Shown here: positions 1-5,108 of the stretch, one piece after another
Layout: each line of letters begins with the position of its first letter
Numbering within the stretch: the first letter of the stretch is position 1
Source: Planctomycetota bacterium
GTDB lineage: Bacteria; Planctomycetota; Phycisphaerae; WQYP01
NCBI GenBank assembly: GCA_021785155.1
Contig: JAJYGE010000468.1
Span: forward strand, 1 to 5,108
Direction: 5' to 3'
Length of the DNA: 5,108 nucleotides
Notes under the pieces: model-generated
Databases searched by the model: none
The model's input: the letters and a program-made list of their open reading frames with translations, nothing else
What the model was told of the DNA's origin: nothing
Made by a program: the position numbers and the translations under genes

Positions 1-2
1 GG

Positions 3-374
3 ACGCTGGTGTTCTTCGGGTTGCTGCTGCTACTGGTCGTCAGTGGCAGCTTCCGTTCCGTCGCGCTGATCGCCACGCCGGATTATCTGTGGGTAAAAAA
101 GAGATTTGGCATTTTTTACAGCGCCCAGAAGTGGAGCAGGGATCGTATTAGCACCTTTTCCGTCCACATTGTAGCCTCGCAAGTGCGCACCAACCGGGAG
201 CACCGAAAAATCCTTCTGATCACCGAGGATGGAAGGGCCCATTCGATTGTTTCCACAACACGGATAGCGTTAAGTCAGCTAGGTTTTATCGCCACCGAGT
301 TGCGGCAATACTACGGGCCTGCGAACTCGGCGCAACCGATGCCGAGTGGCCAAACGCCCATGAATCATGGTTGA
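3..374 (+). CDS. Small membrane-anchored protein with a possible PH-like domain (5' partial)
   Basis: I do not recognise this gene. The reading frame is open at the left edge of the window, so the true start probably lies outside; a GTG at position 9 is the first possible internal start but falls inside a hydrophobic segment. About 123 residues are visible. The first ~24 form a strongly hydrophobic stretch (FFGLLLLLVV...), probably the last membrane helix. A soluble region of about 75 residues follows, with alternating strands (LWVKKRFGIFY, WSRDRISTFSV, KILLITEDG) and a closing helix. That layout resembles bacterial PH-like/DUF304-type domains beside membrane helices, but this is a fold-level impression only. 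The tail after residue ~105 is Pro/Gln/Ser-rich and looks disordered. The stop lies 32 bases before the ATG of the next gene, and a TTG of that gene's frame overlaps it, so the two are likely cotranscribed. Confidence 0.7.
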   Translation, partial: TLVFFGLLLLLVVSGSFRSVALIATPDYLWVKKRFGIFYSAQKWSRDRISTFSVHIVASQVRTNREHRKILLITEDGRAHSIVSTTRIALSQLGFIATELRQYYGPANSAQPMPSGQTPMNHG

Positions 375-406
375 CCGGCCAAACATCTACCGATAGCCTT
401 AATTCC

Positions 407-1936
407 ATGTCCACACGACGTTCACAACATGCCCTCGCCAAGCGATGGCGGCCGCTTTTAGTGGTTGTCCTCGCGACGAGTGTGCCGATCGCTGTGGACC
501 AGATATGGGTTCATGTGTGGCGGTTCGTACCGGTGAGCTACGATACTACACGGCTTATGGGGCCAGTTTCAAAGGACGGCGGGATTAATTATGTCAGGGC
601 GCTGAACCAACTGGCCCACAGGGGTGTGACGAGCAAAAATGATGCTGCGGTATTGTTGATCAAGGCCGTGGGGCCGAAGCTTTTCCCAGCGGAGGTGTGG
701 TATGACAAAGACATTTTGTGGCAATTGGACATGCAGCCATTCGAGACTAATGCGAGCCGGCTAATCCCGCTTGCCGGCTGGTTGCGGAAACATCCGCTTC
801 CGGAAAATCCCAACCGATACAGCCGATGGCGCTTGGAACTGAATCTCCGCAGCCATCCGTGGACAGCAACCAGATATCCGGTGTTGGCGCAATGGATGCA
901 AGCGAATCGAGAACCGTTGGCGCTTTTTGCCAGCGCTGTAAAGCGGCCACGGTATTATGTGCCGCTGGAAAGTCCGGATCGGGGGTTAATCCATGCCCGC
1001 GTACCGTTGCTGCGTCCCTTGAGCTTTTTGGTACAGGTTGCGGCCATGCGCGGGATGATGCTGCTGGGACAGGGTGATGCGGAGGGTGCAGTACGTTGGG
1101 CGAACCGAATCAACCGCTTGGCGATTCTGGTGGCGCAATCTCCAGATGTGGTTTCATACCTGCTGGGGATTCGATTCGAGTCCGTTGCGATGCGCATGGA
1201 TCAGGCGGCGGCCAATTCGGATGAACTTTCCGCGAAGCAACTGGGTGCTTTATTGAATTCGATTGAAACACTTCCATCCTTACCATCTCTCGCGGAGGCC
1301 TTAAATGATCAGCGTTACGCCGGCTTGAGCATGATCATGATGCTTGACGAGAATGGACTGAAGATTCTCAAAATTAACCGAATGTTGGAAAGCGAAAAGG
1401 AAGTTGTGAACGCGATCTGGCCTATAGATTACGCGGGGATGATGCGGGAAGAACACCAGATTTTCGATGCGGAAGTTGCCGCGAGCAAATTGCCGGGTTT
1501 TCTGAAGGAATGCCGGCGGATGAAGCAACTCAAGATGGTCATCAAAGAGTACGCTTCCCCAGCGAGTGTAATATTAAATCCGGCAAGTGTTGCCGTTGTA
1601 CTGGCCAATCCGGACGCAACCCACATTGCGTGTTATCGCCGGGGCGTAAATGTAATGCGGTGCCTGACCGAAGTTGCCGCTGCATTGGCAAAGTTCAAAA
1701 AGGTACGCGGGAAATATCCCGCAACACTCTCCGATCTTGTGCCGACCGATCTTAAATATGCGCCCAAGGACGCTTTCAGCGGTGAACCATTTCAGTATGC
1801 CGTTACCACCGGTGGCAGGGGTTTCCAAGTGAAGAGCCTGGGAGTGCCTCCGGGCGTGGGCGGATTGACCCTGCGCCGGGACATGGCCGCAAACATTGTC
1901 GTCGATGGTGGCAATTGGGCGTCTGCGGCCAAATAG
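407..1936 (+). CDS. Membrane-anchored protein of unknown function with a C-terminal GKYP...DPFSG-type domain
   Basis: The function is unknown. From the ATG at 407 the protein has 509 residues. The frame also allows a TTG start at 371 that overlaps the preceding stop codon (TTGA) and adds 12 residues. Neither start has a clear Shine-Dalgarno sequence; I prefer 407 because it is an ATG and sits just before a basic stretch (RRSQHALAKRWR) and a single membrane anchor at residues ~18-38. The middle, about residues 40-400, is a mostly helical, probably extracytoplasmic region with no motif I know. Residues ~409-479 form a recognisable tail: a helix (CLTEVAAALAKFKKVRGKYP), then LSDLVP, then DAFSGEPFQY and a closing strand. 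This pattern recurs in many planctomycete/verrucomicrobial proteins of unknown role and faintly recalls pseudopilin C-termini. No signal peptidase or lipobox site is evident. It ends 12 bases from the convergent operon. Confidence 0.85.
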   Translation: MSTRRSQHALAKRWRPLLVVVLATSVPIAVDQIWVHVWRFVPVSYDTTRLMGPVSKDGGINYVRALNQLAHRGVTSKNDAAVLLIKAVGPKLFPAEVWYDKDILWQLDMQPFETNASRLIPLAGWLRKHPLPENPNRYSRWRLELNLRSHPWTATRYPVLAQWMQANREPLALFASAVKRPRYYVPLESPDRGLIHARVPLLRPLSFLVQVAAMRGMMLLGQGDAEGAVRWANRINRLAILVAQSPDVVSYLLGIRFESVAMRMDQAAANSDELSAKQLGALLNSIETLPSLPSLAEALNDQRYAGLSMIMMLDENGLKILKINRMLESEKEVVNAIWPIDYAGMMREEHQIFDAEVAASKLPGFLKECRRMKQLKMVIKEYASPASVILNPASVAVVLANPDATHIACYRRGVNVMRCLTEVAAALAKFKKVRGKYPATLSDLVPTDLKYAPKDAFSGEPFQYAVTTGGRGFQVKSLGVPPGVGGLTLRRDMAANIVVDGGNWASAAK

Positions 1937-1948
1937 CCGGATGCCATT

Positions 1949-2734
1949 TTATCCACTTTTTTCCTCCGCAGTCTCTATTTTTCCCAGCAATCTCAGCAGG
2001 CCATCCAGAATAGTCATCGGATGCGGTGGGCAGCCGGGGATGAAGAGGTCGATGGGGACCACACTGGCTGCGCCGTTGTTGACTTCGGCGTGGTTGATGT
2101 AGGGGCCGCCGGATAATGCGCATGCGCCTACGGCGATGACAATTTTTGGATTCGGCAGGGCGTCATATGCTATTTTCAGGGCTTGTTTCATATTTTCCGT
2201 TACCGGCCCGGTGATCAAAAGACCGTCGGCGTGGCGAGGCGAGGCGACAAACGAAATTCCGAAGCGGGATAAATCCCAGCCGATGGTGCCCAGCACATTG
2301 ACATCGGATTCGCAGCCGTTGCAGCCGCCGGCACAGACTTGCCGCAGTTGCAGGCTGCGGCCATAGAGTTTTCGCAATTTTCCGTCCAGCGCAGCGGCCA
2401 ATTTCAGTTCCTGGTCGGAATCGACAATAAGATCCGAGGCCTGCCGCACGGTCAGGCGGTAATCGGTTGAATAGGAAATCGCTTTTTCCGGACAGGCATC
2501 TGCGCAATCGGTACAGAAAAGACACCGGCCCAGATCCAGTTTTATTTTGCCATCAGCAATGGCAATCGCCTGCGTGGGGCAGGCGTCGGCACATTGTCGG
2601 CACGTATCGGGGCATTTGGCGGTGTCAAATAAAGGACGACCACGAAAACGTCCCGGAAGCGCCGGTGCCGGACCGGCCGGATAGGCAATGGTCCGATGCC
2701 CCTGTTGGACACGCGTGATAATCGACTTAATCAT
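1949..2734 (-). CDS. Ferredoxin / NuoB-like electron-transfer subunit fusion (HyfH-HyfI / HycF-HycG type) of a hydrogenase-related complex
   Basis: This 261-residue protein should carry electrons through iron-sulfur clusters in the cytoplasmic arm of a membrane complex. Residues ~1-38 (RTIAYPAGPAP, GRFRGRP) resemble the leader of HycF/HyfH ferredoxins. Two [4Fe-4S] motifs follow: CPDTCRQCADACP (Cys41, 45, 48, 52; first spacing three residues rather than two) and CLFCTDCADACP (Cys71, 74, 77, 81). After a linker comes the NuoB/HycG/HyfI domain, with CNGCE (Cys138, 141), GAC (Cys205) and PGCPPHP (Cys235), the four ligands of the proximal/N2-type cluster. Three clusters are therefore predicted. 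Hydrogenase-4 systems encode the two halves as adjacent genes in the same order. I chose the ATG at 2734 because AGGA lies 10 bases upstream. An ATG at 2773 in the same frame lacks such a site and overlaps the preceding gene. The family is certain; the partner reaction is not. Confidence 0.95.
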   Translation of the reverse strand: MIKSIITRVQQGHRTIAYPAGPAPALPGRFRGRPLFDTAKCPDTCRQCADACPTQAIAIADGKIKLDLGRCLFCTDCADACPEKAISYSTDYRLTVRQASDLIVDSDQELKLAAALDGKLRKLYGRSLQLRQVCAGGCNGCESDVNVLGTIGWDLSRFGISFVASPRHADGLLITGPVTENMKQALKIAYDALPNPKIVIAVGACALSGGPYINHAEVNNGAASVVPIDLFIPGCPPHPMTILDGLLRLLGKIETAEEKSG

Positions 2735-2744
2735 AACATTCCAT

Positions 2745-2748
2745 TCCT
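2745..2748 (-). promoter_or_regulatory. Ribosome binding site of the ferredoxin/NuoB-like gene
   Basis: On the minus strand AGGA (inside ACAGGAATGG) stands 10 bases before the ATG at 2734. It lies in the 28-base gap after the stop of the large-subunit gene. No similar site precedes the alternative ATG at 2773, so this decides the start. The match is partial and the spacing slightly long. Confidence 0.5.
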
Positions 2749-2762
2749 GTAACTGTTGCGCC

Positions 2763-4313
2763 CTACAGATCATGCCCGCAATAAGAGAGACTGAAACTTT
2801 TGTTGCACAGAGGAAAATCAGAAATCTGTTTTCCCCGCACGGCCATCGCTACGGCCAGCCAATTATGAAACGATGGATCCACAACTTTGTAGCGTTCAAA
2901 ACGGCCATGCGCATCAGTCAGGGCAATGTGGCACAGCTCGCCGCGCCATGCCTCCTGAATGGTGACGGCCAGAGCATTGGGCTGCAGTGCGGAAACTTTC
3001 ACTTGCAGTTCCCCGGTTGGCAATAATCTAAGTTGATCCCGAACAAACTGAATGGACCGTTGAATCTCCAGCCAACGCACATACGCCCGGGCAAAGACAT
3101 CACCGCCCCGCCAGGTGGACACAGGAATATGACTGAACTGATAAATACCCGAGGGATGATCCCGTCGCGAATCCAGGTCCAGTCCGCAGGCCCGGGCCGC
3201 CAAGCCAACCATGCCGAGTTCCATTGCGGTTTCTTTGGAGACAATGCCAATGCTTTCAAACCGCGCCATCACCGATGACGTTTCCCATAACAAGTTAATT
3301 GCCGCGCGGGATTCACGCTCGGCCACATCAAGTCGCTTCAGCAAATCTTCGGCAAGCGCCGCATCGACGTCAAACCCGACCCCGCCGATCCTCAGCAATC
3401 CACGACCAAATCGGTTGCCGCAAAGCGCTGCGGTCATATTTAGAAAGTCGCCCCGGATGCGTCCACAGAATGAAGCGGTGGGAAGAAAACCGACATCCCC
3501 GGATAAAGCACCGAGATCACCAACGTGGTTAGCCAGGCGTTCAAGCTCCATGGCAATGCCGCGAATGGCGGCGGCGCGCGGGCTGATCTGGCAGTTGCCG
3601 AGCGATTCCATCATTTGCGTGTAGGCGCAACCGTGACCGATGGTGGTATCTCCGGCAAGCGTTTCGGCGTAATGTAAAGATCGCTTATCCGGGCCGCCTT
3701 GCATTGATCTTTCTACGCCACGATGCTGATATCCCAGAGCAATTTCCAGATGCAGTATCGTTTCGCCATCACATTGAAAACGGAAGTGTCCCGGCTCAAT
3801 AATACCGGCGTGAATCGGCCCAACGGCGACTTCGTGTACCTGCCCACCGGTGATCTGATAAAAATCCATGACTCCCGCCTGCACGACATCCGCGGCACCG
3901 CGATTCCACACATCGGCCCCGGCGCGATAACTGCGGTGGAAGCGTACCGGCTTGAGCCATGGATGTTCCTGCGGCTCGACACCCAATTGTTCGGCAATTT
4001 CACGCTCAAAGAGATGCACCTGCGGGCACTGGGGCGTTAACGAAGGAAAGCCATCGACCGATACGCTGGTGCAGGCAACATGCAATCGGCTACGGCGATC
4101 ATCAGCAAGCACCACATAGAGGGTCACCTTGGACTTATCCACGGGATCAATGGAACCAAAAAGTGCGGAGACTCTCTGGCGGCCTTGCACGGCATCCAGA
4201 ATCGCACGTTGAAACTGCGGCGATGGCAGATGAGGTATCGCGGATCGGGCCAATGTCTGCCCGTTGGACATTTCCGCCAAAAGCATATTTTGCGATGGAG
4301 CTATTGTGGTCAC
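2763..4313 (-). CDS. NuoC-NuoD fusion, HycE/HyfG-like large subunit lacking the NiFe-binding cysteines (Ehr-type)
   Basis: This 516-residue protein is the catalytic-type large subunit of a complex I / group 4 hydrogenase-like complex. Residues ~35-130 match the 30-kDa (NuoC) domain, with the signature FEREIAEQLGVEPQEHPWLKP at 102-122. Residues ~145-516 match the 49-kDa/HycE domain: VGPIHAGIIEPGHF (164-177), LGYQHRGVER (193-202) and AMELERLANHVGDLGAL (254-270). In [NiFe] hydrogenases a CxxC follows the second of these and DPCxxC lies near the C-terminus; here they read AGDT (220-223) and DPSFHN (479-484). All four metal-binding cysteines are missing, so it should not hold a Ni-Fe site. The C-terminus continues through DFPLCNKSFSLSYCGHDL with no sign of the hydrogenase cleavage site. 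The start is GTG, overlapping the upstream stop as GTGA, with GGAGGT six bases upstream. It is closest to energy-converting hydrogenase-related (Ehr) large subunits. The family is clear; the substrate is unknown. Confidence 0.95.
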   Translation of the reverse strand: MTTIAPSQNMLLAEMSNGQTLARSAIPHLPSPQFQRAILDAVQGRQRVSALFGSIDPVDKSKVTLYVVLADDRRSRLHVACTSVSVDGFPSLTPQCPQVHLFEREIAEQLGVEPQEHPWLKPVRFHRSYRAGADVWNRGAADVVQAGVMDFYQITGGQVHEVAVGPIHAGIIEPGHFRFQCDGETILHLEIALGYQHRGVERSMQGGPDKRSLHYAETLAGDTTIGHGCAYTQMMESLGNCQISPRAAAIRGIAMELERLANHVGDLGALSGDVGFLPTASFCGRIRGDFLNMTAALCGNRFGRGLLRIGGVGFDVDAALAEDLLKRLDVAERESRAAINLLWETSSVMARFESIGIVSKETAMELGMVGLAARACGLDLDSRRDHPSGIYQFSHIPVSTWRGGDVFARAYVRWLEIQRSIQFVRDQLRLLPTGELQVKVSALQPNALAVTIQEAWRGELCHIALTDAHGRFERYKVVDPSFHNWLAVAMAVRGKQISDFPLCNKSFSLSYCGHDL

Positions 4314-5107
4314 GGCCGCACCTCCATAAATTTCTGCGCCTGATGCAGCATGTGGGTCAGGAACGGCGGAATATGCACACCCAGCATCAATACGAGAAGA
4401 AAAGACAATATCAGCGGCAAGCCCGTCAGCAGACCATCACGGTATACATTGTTACGATGCTTTCGCGGCAGCGGCCTACCGAGTACCACGATCAATACCG
4501 TGCGGCCCATGCCGATAAATACAATCAGCAGCAGTAAAAGAAATATCGCGCCGATAAAAAAGAAATGTCTCGAAAAGGCGGCGTTCAAAATAGTAAACAC
4601 GCTGACAAACGGCCCAAATGGCGGCGATCCGGTAATGGCCAGAAAGCCGAGCATGAAAATAGTGCCGGACAGGGGTAGCCGCCGCATCGCTCCGTGAACG
4701 TCATCGGTGCTTTTGCTGCCATAAGACCGGTGAATATTGCCCGCGGAGAGAAACAACATGCCTTTGGTCAGACCATTGTTAATCATCTGCAAAAGCGCAC
4801 CATAAAGTGCCGGGCCACCGATGCCCGCGCCCAGCGCCAGAATTCCCATCTGCTCCACACTTGAATATGCCAACATGCGTTTAATATCTTTCTGGCCCAG
4901 CATAAATACCGCCGCCACTGCCATGGAAAGCAACCCCATTGCAATAAACAAGTGACTCGTATAGGCCTGCAAGCCTCCGGCCATACAGACGCGATCCACC
5001 CGTAAAATTGCAAGAAAGGCACAACTCGTTAAGCCGCCAGCCAATAAAGCGCCTACCACACCCGGCGCTTCACCATAAGCATCGGGCTTCCATGTGTGCA
5101 TGGGAGC
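4310..5107 (-). CDS. HyfF/NuoL/NuoN-type proton-translocating membrane subunit (5' partial)
   Basis: This is the C-terminal half (about 265 residues visible) of an antiporter-like membrane subunit that moves ions in complex I and group 4 hydrogenases. The frame stays open at the right edge, and the Met at 5101 is internal: APMHTW + KPDAYGEAP corresponds to the conserved loop PLHTWLPDAxxEAPxPVSALL in mid-protein. Numbering from that Met, other hallmarks are GQKDIKRMLAYSSVEQMG (69-86) and the helix MINNGLTKGMLFLSAGNI (106-123), whose Lys113 fits the conserved charged residue of the second half-channel. Next comes a loop with LAITGSPPFGPFVS (154-167), as in HyfF/NuoN. About six further hydrophobic segments are visible, near 14-34, 50-68, 85-120, 146-166, 180-198 and 224-245. 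It ends with TGA overlapping the GTG of the large-subunit gene. Family length is about 480-530 residues, so roughly half is outside. HyfF is the best match by context; NuoN- or NuoL-like naming is possible. Confidence 0.92.
   Translation of the reverse strand, partial: APMHTWKPDAYGEAPGVVGALLAGGLTSCAFLAILRVDRVCMAGGLQAYTSHLFIAMGLLSMAVAAVFMLGQKDIKRMLAYSSVEQMGILALGAGIGGPALYGALLQMINNGLTKGMLFLSAGNIHRSYGSKSTDDVHGAMRRLPLSGTIFMLGFLAITGSPPFGPFVSVFTILNAAFSRHFFFIGAIFLLLLLIVFIGMGRTVLIVVLGRPLPRKHRNNVYRDGLLTGLPLILSFLLVLMLGVHIPPFLTHMLHQAQKFMEVRP
4320..4325 (-). promoter_or_regulatory. Strong ribosome binding site of the large-subunit gene
   Basis: GGAGGT on the minus strand lies six bases before the GTG start at 4313 and inside the last codons of the upstream membrane-subunit gene. 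Near-perfect complementarity to the 16S rRNA tail and good spacing support the non-ATG start and the GTGA overlap. Translational coupling of the two subunits is a reasonable inference. Confidence 0.8.
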
Positions 5108-5108
5108 C

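Noticed and set aside
1906..1950. Possible bidirectional terminator between the convergent genes: TGGCA/TGCCA (1909-1913, 1942-1946) around CGGC/GCCG (1926-1929, 1936-1939), then TTTT.
   Set aside because: Stems of 4-5 base pairs with long or interrupted loops and a short T run are too weak to call; the gap between stops is only 12 bases.
2163..2525. 120-codon minus-strand frame inside the ferredoxin/NuoB-like gene.
   Set aside because: It is an out-of-frame shadow of a gene whose cluster motifs fix the correct frame; no conserved features.
2735..2773. Upstream ATG at 2773 as the start of the ferredoxin/NuoB-like gene.
   Set aside because: It would overlap the large-subunit gene by 11 bases, lacks a binding site, and adds 13 residues that do not resemble the family's N-terminus.
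3211..3624. 137-codon open frame on the plus strand.
   Set aside because: It lies wholly opposite the conserved NuoD-like domain; Ser/Arg/Pro-rich composition is typical of an antisense shadow.
2763..4313. Large-subunit gene as a decaying pseudogene because catalytic cysteines are missing.
   Set aside because: The frame is full length, other family signatures are kept, it has a strong ribosome binding site, and partner subunits are intact.
3959..4537. 192-codon open frame on the plus strand.
   Set aside because: It runs antisense to the clearly conserved large subunit and membrane subunit, and its translation is rich in Gln/His/Arg with no domain.

Overview
The window holds two convergent gene groups of moderate GC content. 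No RNA gene, mobile element, repeat or CRISPR array was seen. On the plus strand (left 40%) lie the 3' end of a small membrane-anchored gene and a ~509-residue gene of unknown function. The larger protein ends in a domain (KxxxGKYP...SDLVP...DAFSGEPFQY) that I associate with many uncharacterised Planctomycetota/Verrucomicrobiota (PVC group) proteins. That is the main taxonomic hint and it is only moderate.

The right 60%, on the minus strand, is the 3' end of an operon for a membrane-bound oxidoreductase of the complex I / group 4 [NiFe]-hydrogenase superfamily. In transcription order (right to left) it encodes: the C-terminal half of a HyfF/NuoL/NuoN-type ion-pumping membrane subunit (partial, running off the right edge); a NuoC-NuoD fusion resembling HycE/HyfG; and a protein joining a two-cluster ferredoxin domain (HycF/HyfH-like) to a NuoB/HycG/HyfI-like electron-transfer subunit. 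This matches the hyfF-hyfG-hyfH-hyfI order, with the last two genes fused. The first two genes overlap by 4 bases (GTGA) with a strong GGAGGT ribosome binding site. The third starts 28 bases further on.

The most notable point is that the hydrogenase-type large subunit has none of the four cysteines that bind Ni-Fe. The CxxC of the first motif reads AGDT and the DPCxxC of the second reads DPSFHN. The small subunit keeps every cluster cysteine. Electron entry through iron-sulfur clusters and an ion-pumping arm therefore look intact, but the hydrogenase site is gone. By hand alignment the complex I quinone-site tyrosine is also absent. This fits the energy-converting hydrogenase-related (Ehr) complexes, whose reaction is, as far as I know, not established. 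It is the best candidate in the window for a poorly understood system.

The two groups meet tail to tail with 12 bases between their stop codons, and nothing links them functionally.
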